NCBI RefSeq assembly: GCF_032362555.1
Contig: NC_083536.1
Span: 2,914,001-2,978,000, forward strand
Length of the DNA: 64,000 nt
Origin: Amyelois transitella
Lineage: Eukaryota; Arthropoda; Insecta; Lepidoptera; Pyralidae
Direction: 5' to 3'
Below are positions 1 to 9,426 of the stretch, one piece after another (position 1 is the first letter of the stretch; each line of letters opens with the position of its first letter). The notes beneath the pieces are model-generated. The model did no database searches. It was not told where the DNA came from and worked only from the letters and a program-made list of their open reading frames with translations. A program made the position numbers and the translations under genes.

Positions 1-30
1 GTCACACCCCTGCATGAGCCATAGTTCATC

Positions 31-505
31 CATACGAGCCGTATGGGTCCTGCCTACGAGCCGTACGGATCATCCCTACGAGCCGTACGGATCATTCCTA
101 CGAGTCGTACGGGTCATCCCTACGAGCCGTACGGATCATTCCGACGAGCCGTACGGGTCATTCCTACGAGCCGCACGGGTCAATCCTACGAGCCGTACGG
201 GTCATTCCTACGAGCCGCACGGGTCAATCCTACGAGCCGTACGGGTCATTCCTACGAGCCGTACGGGTCAATCCTACGAGCCGCACGGGTCAATCCTACG
301 AGCCGTACGGGTCATTCCTACGAGCCGTACGGGTCAATCCTACGAGCCGTACGGGTCATTCCTACGAGCCGTACGGGTCAATCCTACGAGCCGCACGGGT
401 CAATCCTACGAGCCGTACGGGTCATTCCTACGAGCCGCACGGGTCAATCCTACGAGCCGTACGGGTCATTCCTACGAGCCGCACGGGTCAATCCTATAAG
501 CCGTA
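31..505. repeat. 22-bp CpG-rich minisatellite
   Basis: About 21 head-to-tail copies of a 22-bp unit with the core cctacgagccgtacgggtca. Two kinds of variation alternate, gtac versus gcac in the centre and catt versus caat at the end, so many neighbouring units pair into 44-bp dimers. Because 22 is not a multiple of 3, all frames stay open and give spurious 22-residue repeat peptides. The array lies just upstream of the DIRS-like gag and may be part of that element's leader or intron. That link is inference. Confidence 0.95.
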
Positions 506-685
506 CGTACCACCACCACCGCGAATTGTACGGGATATCCCTGCAAACCGCACGGGTGACCCTTTCGATACGGGTACCTTGGGGTGGTTGACATACCAAT
601 CCTACACTGACGTGATACCACAAAGTGTTAGGATCTCACTAACAATATATTTTCTTTCTTGTTATAGGCATCCTCTTCGCCTGAA
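506..685 (+). promoter_or_regulatory. Leader of DIRS-like element 1 with a likely 3' splice acceptor
   Basis: After the minisatellite fades out, a pyrimidine-rich stretch ends in ttatag at 662-667, a good splice-acceptor match. The frame from 668 is open and runs without a stop into the gag ATG at 686, so gag could have an upstream exon outside this window. If so, the minisatellite lies in an intron. No donor can be seen because the upstream sequence is missing. Confidence 0.4.
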
Positions 686-2212
686 ATGGCGACCCTTCGG
701 TCATTACTCACTTGGGAGGCAGACGACCCTGACGACAACGTGATTCTGCACCGGATAATTCGGCTTGTTAAAGACCAACTGCCAAGTGGATGGTTGGAGT
801 GGAAGATTAGAATCTTGACCAAAGAGGACCTATTAGGGGGCGAATTGGACCCCCAGGTTTTGAATAAGATCAGGTTTGCAATCCCCACTGTCGGGCTAGC
901 CAGAGCCTTCTTACCTGACCGCACTTCCTTATCAGAAAGATCCTTTAGAGATATTAAGGTGAAACTTTTGGAGTGGCCTTTATGCGTTGGATTAATCATT
1001 CACCCGATGTGTCTCGCTGCACGAATAAGAGGCTCATCTGTCCAGAATGAGCTTGTGACAGCTGCAATCACAAATATGAAGCCCCTTCTAATAAGCAGAG
1101 AGGCGGCTAATAGAGAACTCTCCGATCAGTCTGAAGACGAGGTTTCTTTGCCTTCTGCCAGATCTTCAGCGAAGAGCAGGAAGATAAGTCGCCTAGAAAA
1201 GGTTGAGAAGGACCAACAAGAGATGAAAGTCATGATGGAACAGTTCGTTCAAAGTTTCCAGCCTACTCATACGGAATCATATTCAGATGACGATAGCGTA
1301 TCTCAATATCTATCAGAAGAGGAAGTAGATATTTCTCAACAGGCTGCTCCTTCCCCAAAACCATGGGTCCCTCCTACAGCCGACGAAGAGGAAGAGTTTG
1401 GTTGGTCAGCAACCACTAAGCAACAGGATCCGTCTATCCCAGCTCCTAAGCCAAACATTGCTGCACAGGGTTCCGAATGTCAGCGCTTGGGAGATATCAC
1501 TTTCAATCAGATAAGATATGCTGAAGTTCAGAAGAAACTACATGCTTGCCCGGTTTTCGCTCCTTTGAAAATCAATCCTATCCTAACAACCTATGTGTCA
1601 TCTGCTGGACATGAGAATTTGATGCGTACAGATTACGCTTTAGGTACCATAACGCATGGGTTACTACTCCAAAGAGAGGCTCTGTCTAACACTTTAAAAG
1701 AGCTAGCAACTAAACACCCAGCCATGAAAGAAGACCTAAAGAAAATCTTAGGGGCGGAGTCACCCTTAAAGTCAGTTTCAGATGATCTGTTACAATATGT
1801 TTGTGGCAGAAGATCGGAAGTCATTGAACAGAGACGGAATGCGCTTCTCCCAAAGGATGAGTATCAATCATCTCTACTTAATGCAATTCCACCTTCCACA
1901 ACCCATTTATTCTGCGAAAAACAACTAGCGGAATTGCTGAAACAACCATCACACCAAACCTTTTTTCGGACCCCTTACAAGCGGCCACTCCAGCTAAAAC
2001 ATAATGGTTTCCGATCGTCAGCGCGACAAGCCAGGCCAACAGAGAAGGGACCGAAAACGTCAAGCGCCAAGTTCAATCGTCCACGAAGGACATTTGACAA
2101 AGAAAATGAAAACTCCAAGAAGCGCGACAGAAGTCAACCGACCTCTCGAAGGAAGGCATCAAAAGAAAACCCCGCTAAGGGACATTCATCCAAAAAGCAT
2201 AAGAGCTTCTGA
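686..2212 (+). CDS. DIRS-like element 1, Gag-like ORF
   Basis: A 508-codon uninterrupted frame just upstream of, and overlapping, the RT frame, which is the usual position of the first ORF in DIRS-group retrotransposons. I see no catalytic motif. The N-terminal half is mixed hydrophobic/charged, the middle (about residues 145-260) is acidic and serine-rich with a short coiled-coil-like stretch, and the last 90 residues are strongly basic (many K, R, S). That composition suits a nucleic-acid-binding structural protein. The frame is open upstream to 668, so 686 is the first Met rather than a proven start. The Gag assignment comes from position and composition, not from a recognised domain. Confidence 0.7.
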   Translation: MATLRSLLTWEADDPDDNVILHRIIRLVKDQLPSGWLEWKIRILTKEDLLGGELDPQVLNKIRFAIPTVGLARAFLPDRTSLSERSFRDIKVKLLEWPLCVGLIIHPMCLAARIRGSSVQNELVTAAITNMKPLLISREAANRELSDQSEDEVSLPSARSSAKSRKISRLEKVEKDQQEMKVMMEQFVQSFQPTHTESYSDDDSVSQYLSEEEVDISQQAAPSPKPWVPPTADEEEEFGWSATTKQQDPSIPAPKPNIAAQGSECQRLGDITFNQIRYAEVQKKLHACPVFAPLKINPILTTYVSSAGHENLMRTDYALGTITHGLLLQREALSNTLKELATKHPAMKEDLKKILGAESPLKSVSDDLLQYVCGRRSEVIEQRRNALLPKDEYQSSLLNAIPPSTTHLFCEKQLAELLKQPSHQTFFRTPYKRPLQLKHNGFRSSARQARPTEKGPKTSSAKFNRPRRTFDKENENSKKRDRSQPTSRRKASKENPAKGHSSKKHKSF

Positions 2213-4060
2213 AAGTTTCAGTGGGGGGCGGCTTCAAAATTTTTTAGAAGTTTGGAAGAGGGGGGGGGGCGCCATCAAGCATCCTAAATATAATCAAGGG
2301 TTACCTCATTCCCTTCGTGAAAAGACCCCCACTCATACCTTTCCATTCAAGAATCCTGAAGAAATTCACTACAAGATCATTGGATTTGGAAATTCATTCG
2401 CTTCTCCATCAGAAAGTTCTAGAGGAGACCACGTTCGAGTCTGGCTACCTGTCAACCATGTTCCCAGTTCCAAAGCCCAACAACAAAATTCGTCCTATAA
2501 TCAACCTCAGAGGCCTAAACGAATATTTGACACCCAAGAAGTTTCGTCTTATAAACCATTTCAAAGTACCTCTGTTTCTACAAAAAGAAGATTACCTGTC
2601 AAAAATAGATCTACATCAAGCTTACTTTCACGTTCCTGTAGCCGCCCGTCACCGAAGATTCCTCTCAATAGTCCATCAAGACAGAGTTCTACAGTTTACA
2701 TGTCTCCCGTTTGGCCTATCGACAGCGCCTTTAACCTTCGCAAGAATATCGAACTGGCTAGCATCGTGCCTGCGGCGGATGGGTATCAGAGTCATTGTTT
2801 ACCTCGACGACTTCTTGCTCGCCAACCAAGATCCAGTAAAACTGCAAAACGATGTGATCTCAGCAACACAATTCTTGATAAGGTTAGGGTGATTAATCAA
2901 TACAGACAAGTCTGTAACCAACCCGTCTCAGTCCGTAGAATTCCTGGGGATAGAATGGGACACCAAGCGCAACACGAAGTCACTTTCAGAGAAAAAGACA
3001 ACTTCCCTAGAAAGAGATTTGAACGAAGTTCTGAAAACTCAGTTATGGAGTTGGCAATCAGCAAAAAGCTTGCTAGGCAAGCTAAATTTTGCTTCGTTCA
3101 TAGTGCCACTCGGCAGGCTTCACTCCAGAGAAATTCAGAGAGCAGCCAATTTGTTACCCGACGATCTCCGCAAAAAGAAGTTCCCAATTCCGTCAAAAGC
3201 ACTTCAACAATGCCATTCCATCAGACATCAGAGAAAAAAGCAGCATCTTCAAAGAAAACGAGACAATTTATATAACAACAGACGCTTCGGACAAGGGATG
3301 GGGAGCTCAGATAAACGGCAAACTGATCAGCGGACTCTGGGAGAGTCATCAATTCAGCTGGCACATCAACAGGAAAGAGCTGTTTGCTGTAATACAAGCC
3401 TTTTCTCACGCGAAGAGATTAATAAGGAACAAGAGAGTAATAATACAATCGGACAATCGTACTGTTGTAGCATATGTGAAAAACCAAGGCGGGACAAGAT
3501 CAAAACAGCTGACGCTGCTTGTCAGTCAATTGTTGATTCTGGCTCAGAAGTTACATGTGGAATTAGTTCCCCAGTTCATATCCGGAGTTTACAACGATGT
3601 AGCGGACAGCCTGTCCCGCCAGAGACATCTTGCGGATTGGCATCTCTCAGACAAGGTGTGCAGCCTCATATTTCGGAAGTGGGGAGTCCCCGAGATCGAC
3701 CTCTTTGCAACGAACAAATCCAAAGTAGTTCCAGTTTACGTGTCTCGAGATTTAAGGGACAAGCAAGCCCTGTTCATAGACGCATTCAGCAGGAGATGGG
3801 TGTTCAGGTTAGCATGGATTTTTCCACCCCCATCATTGATTCCACGAGTGTTAGCCCATCTGAATCGATCCGAGGGCACCTTCATTCTGATAGTTCCACG
3901 TTGGGACAAAGTGTTTTGGAGATCGGACCTGCGTTCTCGCGCCATAGACCGCCCGTTCCAAATTCGGAATCCGCACCACCATCTGCGAGACCTAACAATC
4001 CAGAAACATCTACCAAACGTTCGTTTGGAGGCCTGGAGGATACGGGGTGGTCAACCCTAA
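2180..4060 (+). pseudogene. DIRS-like element 1, RT-RNase H-methyltransferase-like polyprotein, broken
   Basis: Reverse transcriptase of the DIRS group. The N-terminal GGRLQNF motif (about 2223) is in one frame, and a run of ten Gs at 2260-2269 shifts the rest to another. RT blocks follow: PVPKPNNKIRPIINLR, KIDLHQAYFHVPV, LPFGLSTAP and the catalytic VYLDDFLL (about 2797). An in-frame TGA lies at 2890-2892. Another frame change near 3200 leads into RNase H (TTDASDKGWGAQ, SDNRTVVAYV). The C-terminal part has an EIDLFAT motif and a PPPSLIPRV...IVPRWDKVFW block, the region annotated as methyltransferase-like in DIRS elements. Order and motifs are clear; the protein is inactive as written. The open frame at 2004-3275 is otherwise a shadow. 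Confidence 0.85.
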
Positions 4061-5034
4061 CTAAAGACTGGTCAGAAGACGATTATAATCTGTTGCAAAA
4101 AGCTTGGCGACATTCATCACTTAAAACATACTCAGCTCCATGGAAAGCATGGGTATCAAGATGTCGTCTCCTGGGTCTTAACCCCAATAAACCGGATGCA
4201 GTAGCTGTAGCTCAATACTTATGCTTTTTGTTCAGAGAAAGAAAGCTATCGCCTAGCACTATAAAGCTTCACAAATCTGTAATTGCAACTTTTGCTGACC
4301 CATGCCATAAAGATTCTATTACTAATAGTCCGGTAATCAAACAAGTTATTAAAGCCATTGAACTGTCATTGCCCCCTGTTTCTAAGAAACAGATCTGGGA
4401 TGTTAAGACCATGATCACTTGGATGAGGGATACTACAATATGCTGCGACAGTGTATTCCAAGTTTCACGCCACTTAGCTCTAATATTACTGCTGGCTTCA
4501 GGGAGGCGCGTTCACGATCTCACACTCCTCAGGATCGATAGTGAAAATATGTCTATTGACGATTCATCAGTAGTCTTTTGGCCTGTGTTTGGGTCAAAGA
4601 CTGATAACCGTACACATCGACAATCAGCGTGGAAATTGTCAAAGATTCAAGATGAGAAACTTGATCCTGTTCGATGGACAAATATATACCTTACTGTTTC
4701 TAAGGCAAGACGAGAAACAGGTAATAATCAAATTAATTCCCTGTTTATAACATCCAGAGGCCGCGTAGCGCCAGCATCTAAAACAGTAATTGCAGGATGG
4801 CTCAGAACAGCTTTCTCAGAGGCTGATATAAGTTTTTCACCTGGCAGTATTCGTTCCGCTGTTGCCTCTTCTAGAAAGGAGAATTTGGTTCCGTTGGATT
4901 CAATCTTAAGAAACGGCAACTGGAAGAGTGACCGTAATGTGATTAGACACTACTTTAAGGAAATAATCAGTATTCCTACCAAAGATGATTCCATTGACTT
5001 AAGTTTAGTTAATTCTAGTTTCAGTACTACCTGA
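4021..5034 (+). CDS. DIRS-like element 1, tyrosine recombinase
   Basis: Tyrosine recombinase replacing integrase, the hallmark of DIRS-group elements. An N-terminal SAM-like segment (about residues 20-110) is followed by a catalytic domain with arginine I in ASGRRVHDL (about 4505), arginine II in SIRSAVAS (about 4852), a GNW motif where the His/Trp position is expected, and the nucleophile tyrosine in RHYFKE (about 4951). The His three residues before arginine II, normal for the HxxR motif, is Gly here. The frame is open far upstream, but that part is a shadow of the RNase H frame. The start overlaps the end of the preceding ORF and no convincing ATG was found. It ends in a TGA at 5032-5034. 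Confidence 0.85.
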   Translation, partial: SFGGLEDTGWSTLTKDWSEDDYNLLQKAWRHSSLKTYSAPWKAWVSRCRLLGLNPNKPDAVAVAQYLCFLFRERKLSPSTIKLHKSVIATFADPCHKDSITNSPVIKQVIKAIELSLPPVSKKQIWDVKTMITWMRDTTICCDSVFQVSRHLALILLLASGRRVHDLTLLRIDSENMSIDDSSVVFWPVFGSKTDNRTHRQSAWKLSKIQDEKLDPVRWTNIYLTVSKARRETGNNQINSLFITSRGRVAPASKTVIAGWLRTAFSEADISFSPGSIRSAVASSRKENLVPLDSILRNGNWKSDRNVIRHYFKEIISIPTKDDSIDLSLVNSSFSTT

Positions 5035-5640
5035 AGTTCCTACCTATGCTAATTGTGCTTAAAGACTGAAACTTGTGATTTTGTTTTGTTCCTGTGTGAT
5101 TCTATGTGATCTATATAGTTCAAATATAGACACTTTATTAGAAAATGTTTTTGTTTTAATTGAATTCATTACACAAGCATTTATACTACATTTTATTTTA
5201 ATCCGTAATAACAATACTAACCTATTTGCTTCACAGTACGCTTCCCCCCGCGTCGTCAGAACCCAAAAATGTCTCACATGGTCAAGCCGACGGCACAGAC
5301 CATGAAATAACAAACGTTTTTCCCCCAAAGGGATAAAAAATATATATTTCATGTCTTGCCTAGGCTTGACCAGATAATTACTTGACGACTAGATCTCAAG
5401 GTACTGACAAGACCACGCACTGAGCGCCGCTCGCACATCGCTCCCCCCGTAGGCGCGGGGAGTGCGGGGCGGGGCTGGACGGCGCGGGGGGGCCATTGGC
5501 ACGTGTGTTCGCGTGAAGATCGAAGGATGTAATCTCACATGGTCAAGCCTAGGCAAGACATGAAATATATCGTTTTTATCCCTTTGGGGGAAAAACGTTT
5601 GTTATTAAAAAGTTCTGAGTATGTAAGCTAGCTACCTACA
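5035..5640. other. 3' terminal region of DIRS-like element 1
   Basis: No gene. This 600-bp stretch after the recombinase stop is AT-rich at first. It then holds an inverted repeat around a GC-rich core at about 5410-5515 that includes runs of C and G. A 17-bp direct repeat (tctcacatggtcaagcc) sits at 5272-5288 and 5533-5549. DIRS elements end in inverted termini plus an internal complementary region, so this is probably the right terminal apparatus. The exact element border is not visible. Confidence 0.5.
5309..5603. repeat. Inverted repeat with 64-bp arms at the end of DIRS-like element 1
   Basis: Arms 5309-5372 and 5540-5603 are nearly exact reverse complements (a few mismatches near atatat), separated by 167 bp of very GC-rich sequence. 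Seen directly. Its role as a DIRS terminal repeat or complementary region is inferred from position. Confidence 0.85.
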
Positions 5641-5753
5641 TTTTACAATTGAAATGGTCTACAGGCGAAAGTACACAAACTAAACAGTACAATAATGAGA
5701 CGTTACACCTTTGACTTGGACTTGCCTGCTGCATTTGACGACGAGTCATGTTT

Positions 5754-5996
5754 TTAGCAACAATGGTAGCAGTCAATTTTGCTGCTCAAATTATGGATAT
5801 GTTGTTTCAACAGAAGGAAGATTGAGTGCACAATATTCTTAAAATCTGAGTTCTCTTCCCGCAGCTGACTAAACTCTGCAGCAGGAGTGATGGTGAGCCG
5901 CTTCTCAAAATTGGCCATGCGATCAACCAGTGACTTCTCCAGTTGCTTCTGTGTCATCTGTACTTGCTCTAATTCAGAATGGTTTGATGTCTCCAT
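5754..5996 (-). CDS. Small hypothetical coiled-coil ORF
   Basis: An 80-codon frame rich in Glu, Gln, Lys and Leu with heptad-like spacing over about residues 5-65, then a Cys-rich end (CYHCC). It matches no family I can name. No promoter, splice signals or neighbouring exons are convincing, and both flanks are element debris. It may be a fragment of an element's coiled-coil ORF or chance. Reported only because it is the sole coding-like stretch between the DIRS element and the BEL/Pao nest. Confidence 0.2.
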   Translation of the reverse strand: METSNHSELEQVQMTQKQLEKSLVDRMANFEKRLTITPAAEFSQLREENSDFKNIVHSIFLLLKQHIHNLSSKIDCYHCC

Positions 5997-6881
5997 TGCG
6001 ATAAATTGTGTTGTGATTTGGGAGTCCAGAAAGGCAGGCTAGCGCAGAATTAATTATATGTACATAAACCTAAAGTTATTGTTTATATGTATATGTCAAA
6101 ATTATATATTATTATTATTGTTTATTATTTTTAATCTTTTTAATAAAAGGATCAGCTGATTTTAAGTCTATTATTTGCAACTACCCACAGCAAAAAAAGC
6201 ATAGTCATATTAATCATTATTAATATATTTTACCAATATCAAATACAAGAAACAGATGTGCCACCAAGTCTCCAATAACAAAATCGAACAAATTAAGATA
6301 ACAAGTACAGTCCGCTGCATAATAGTATTAACAGAATGTCTTGTATATTATTTATTATATAGTTTTGTTCCGCTAGAAATAAAAAAAGCATAATAGGAAA
6401 AGAGTAATTTGTTATTTGTATGATTGGAGTTCATTTTGTAACAAACGTACATGCATATTATAAACTTAATTACTATATTAATTACAGACTTTCCACAATT
6501 ATAGAAAAAGCGTAGTCATTGATTTTAACAAGATCACTTTCATTGCCAATTAAAATAGATAGATAGATAGATAATTCATTTATTTGATTTGCTACTTACA
6601 ATTTACTATTTCATATGAAATACAAAGTAATTAGGGTGTGAGTTGCAGCAATACAAAAAGGTCACAACTCAACGAATTTATTGCTATAAAGCAATACACT
6701 GATTTTCAGTTATGATCTAGGTGCTAGTGCAGTGCTAGTGGTGTAGTGGTACATCTGCGCACGTAATAAAAAAAATAAACACAAACAAACAAAGACTCGT
6801 GTCGTGACTTAAAGTTTCAATTGTATATTTGTGATAAATGTAGCCGCTTAATAACCAAAAGAGTATCCCAAAATATTTGAA
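5997..6881. other. AT-rich stretch without recognisable genes
   Basis: Long AT-rich sequence with no open frame worth naming. It holds a short (ATAG)n microsatellite at about 6555-6573. I see nothing else in it. Confidence 0.7.
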
Positions 6882-7260
6882 AATAGATGATCAAACGAAC
6901 TTCTGGAAGCGAAGTTCGATCATTATTATATGAGTCGCTTCATTCGAAGATATAAGTTAACCAGGTAGTCCCTTTTCCTACAGGCAACACCGCACGATTT
7001 CAGTGATTAATCGATTTTATCGATTACCTACATTCTTTTTTTTTTTTTGTTTCTACCCCAAAGATTCCGTTCGACATAGCTTCGTTAGTTTAGAGATGAG
7101 TCAATACTTTTATTATATTTGGGTAAAGGGAAGGGTGGGTGCTTATATCTTCGAATGAAGCGACTCATATAATAATGATCGAACTTCGCTTCCAGAAGTT
7201 CGTTTGATCATCTATTATATTTCGTCGCTTCATTCTTCAGATATAAGTTAACCAGGTAGA
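6882..7260. repeat. Orphan DIRS-type terminus with 75-bp inverted repeat
   Basis: Arms 6882-6956 and 7142-7216 are exact or near-exact reverse complements. The stretch from about 6940 to 7080, and the block 7214-7259, match in reverse complement the leader and outer end of DIRS-like element 2 at about 46885-47041, including the shared taatcgattttatcgatta segment and the poly-T tract. This is therefore a detached end of a related DIRS element, or a closely related solo terminus, with no coding sequence attached. Confidence 0.75.
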
Positions 7261-7320
7261 TGTTTAGAGATACAGTTTATTAACTGTTCATAGACCAGCC
7301 CTTAGGTAATTTAAAAATAG

Positions 7321-7457
7321 TGTTTAATATCCAAATCCGTATGGGCTGATCGTGAAGCCACGAGGCTTGAAAGCCACAAACATATATAATACATTATAAG
7401 GTAAACCAAATCGCGTTTCAAAACAAACTCAAAATATTTTAACGCCATCTAGTTATA
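7321..7457 (-). repeat. BEL/Pao 3' LTR, outer piece
   Basis: 137 bp identical to the first 137 bp of the right LTR (on the plus strand). It ends in the 11-bp sequence atctagttata (7447-7457), which is repeated at 17440-17450 as the target duplication of the inserted RTE. Confidence 0.95.
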
Positions 7458-7476
7458 CATACATACATACATAAAA

Positions 7477-8105
7477 TCACGCCTCTTTCCCGGAGGGGTA
7501 GGCAGAGACTACCTCTTTCCACTTGCCACGATCTCTGCATACTTCTTTCGCTTCGTCCACATTCATAACTCTCTTCATAGAAGCTCGGCGGTTTCGGGTA
7601 CTTTTGACCTGACCCTTTACCAGGACGTCCTTAATTTGATCAAGATACGTTCGTCTAGGTCTTCCCACTCCGACCTTTCCCTCCACACTCTCCTTGTATA
7701 TCTGCTTAGTCAACCTGCTTTCATTCATCCTCTCCACATGACCGAACCATCTTAACATACCCTTTTCTATTCCTGTAACTACATCTTCTTTCACATCACA
7801 ACATTCCCTTATCACGCTGTTCCTTATCCTGTCACTCAATTTCACACCCATCATACTCCTTAACGCTCTCATTTCCACTGCATTTATTCTGCTTTCATGC
7901 TTCTTTTGCCATACCCAACTTTCACTCCCATACATTAATGTCGGGACCAACACGCCCCTGTGCACAGCCAGTCGAGCCTTTTTGGATAGTTTCTGACTGC
8001 TCATAAAGGCATGCAAAGCTCCATTCACCCTGTTCCCCGCGTTCACTCTCCTTTCAATATCACTATCATACTTGCCATCTGATGTAAACTTTGATCCTAG
8101 ATATA
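7477..8105 (-). pseudogene. RTE-like LINE copy 1, C-terminal end of the EN-RT protein
   Basis: Last ~210 residues of the RTE-like protein, running to its natural stop at 7477. It carries the LMYGSESWVWQKK block and the RWFGHVERMNESRL...GRPRRTYLDQIKD region typical of this group's C-terminus, followed by the 3' untranslated ctacccctccgggaaagagg. It is cut off at 8105 by a mariner in a TA site. Compared with copy 2, only Arg for Met and Ser for Cys changes are visible, so the damage is insertional rather than mutational. Confidence 0.9.
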
Positions 8106-9426
8106 CTACTCTGTCAAGAAAGTAGCAGGAAAAGATCAATAATACACAAACTGTTTGTTATTCATCCAAATTTATTTTATCACCTTCAAAATATGCTCCT
8201 TTAGAAACGATACACTTACGCCAACGAATAATCCAATCATCAAAACATTTTTTAAACGCTGTTTCCGGAATTGAGGTCAGTTCTCGCCGCGAATTCTCTT
8301 TTATGTCTTCTACCGATTGAAAACGGGTGCCACGAAGTGGTAATTTGAGTTTAGGAAAAAGAAAAAAGTCGGCTGGAGCCATATCTGGTGAATATGGTGG
8401 TTGCTCGATGGTATTTGTTGAGTGTTTGGTTAAAAATTCGTTCACAATGATGGCCTTGTGCGAAGGTGCATTATCATGGTGCAAAATCCAAGAATTTTCT
8501 TTCCACAAATCTGGCCTTTTTCGTCGGATTTGCTCTCTTAAACGCCGCATAACACTCAAATAATATTCCTTATTTACCGTTTGACCTTCCGGCAAGAATT
8601 CCGAGTGCACAACACCGCGATAGTCAAAGAAAACAATCAACATGACTTTGACTTTTGAACGACTTTGGCGTGGTTTTTTCGGTTTCGGTTCAGTTGGAAG
8701 GCGCCACTCCGAAGCTTGTTGACTAGTTTGCATGTCAAACTCGTAAACCCACGTCTCGTCACCAGTAACAATGCGTTTCATGAATGTTGGGTCGGAATTG
8801 ACTCGTTCTAGCATGTCCTCAGCGACTCTCATGCGATTGAGTTTTTGAAAAAAATTCAGGTCTTTTGGGACTAGCCGAGCGGCAACATGTTTCATACCCA
8901 AATTATTAGTTAAAATGGTACGGATCGACTCGTGAGATATAGAAAGTTCGGTGGCTATCTCTCTCAAAGTTGAATGAGGATTTTCAGTCACTATTTCCTT
9001 CACTTTTGCGATGTTAACTTCAGTTGCAGACGTTGATGGCCTACCAGAGCGAGGCAAATCTTCCATCACATCTCGACCGCTTTTGAACGCTTTGTACCAC
9101 TCATAAGCACGAGTTTTTGATAAAGTCGATTCACCGTAAGCTCTCTGTAACATTTTCAGTGACTCCGAACACGATATTCCATTGGCTATGCAAAATTTAA
9201 GACAAACTCTTTGTTCGATGTTTTTATCCATTATGAAATTAGCAATACACACTAGATATGATATAACTAAAAATAGCACTGTATTTAATGTAAACAACAG
9301 ATGCAACTCAAACTCCGCGCCAAAATGGAAAACAGTTGTGCCAATCTAACAACAACAAAAAAAACAAAAATTTGAATTTGGAACCATAAATAAATAATCC
9401 ATTCCCGATACTTTTTTGACTGAATG
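8106..9426 (-). mobile_element. mariner DNA transposon
   Basis: About 1.32 kb inserted in a TA of the RTE frame (TA at 8104-8105 and 9427-9428). The ends are imperfect inverted repeats of about 28 bp that share a gtcaa(g/a)aaagta core. It contains a full-length transposase frame. The RTE sequence gatatacaaactc is restored exactly when it is removed. Confidence 0.92.
8158..9231 (-). CDS. mariner transposase, intact
   Basis: About 357 residues from the Met at 9231, the usual mariner length. The frame is open to 9306, but the extra residues are hydrophobic and not family-like. The N-terminal HTH region includes ESLKMLQRAYGES and the LPRSGRPST linker. A second HTH ends in a VPKDLN motif, the equivalent of WVPHEL. 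The catalytic D,D34D triad is complete: TGDETWVYEF (about residue 158), HHDNAPSH (about 252), and the Asp of MAPADFFLF 35 residues later. No frameshift or stop is present, so this copy could encode active enzyme. Cut-and-paste role known from the family. Confidence 0.93.
   Translation of the reverse strand: MDKNIEQRVCLKFCIANGISCSESLKMLQRAYGESTLSKTRAYEWYKAFKSGRDVMEDLPRSGRPSTSATEVNIAKVKEIVTENPHSTLREIATELSISHESIRTILTNNLGMKHVAARLVPKDLNFFQKLNRMRVAEDMLERVNSDPTFMKRIVTGDETWVYEFDMQTSQQASEWRLPTEPKPKKPRQSRSKVKVMLIVFFDYRGVVHSEFLPEGQTVNKEYYLSVMRRLREQIRRKRPDLWKENSWILHHDNAPSHKAIIVNEFLTKHSTNTIEQPPYSPDMAPADFFLFPKLKLPLRGTRFQSVEDIKENSRRELTSIPETAFKKCFDDWIIRWRKCIVSKGAYFEGDKINLDE

Noticed and set aside
14..591. 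Long repetitive ORFs over the minisatellite (161 and 182 codons)
   Set aside because: They arise from a 22-bp DNA repeat that lacks stops in several frames; the same peptide repeat appears in shifted frames, so there is no sign of selection for protein.
2004..3275. 423-codon plus-strand ORF over the DIRS RT
   Set aside because: Apart from its first part (GGRL motif), it is the shifted-frame shadow of the real RT; motifs are in the other frame.
5754..5996. Host coiled-coil gene exon
   Set aside because: No splice sites, promoter or neighbouring exons; listed only as a low-confidence ORF.
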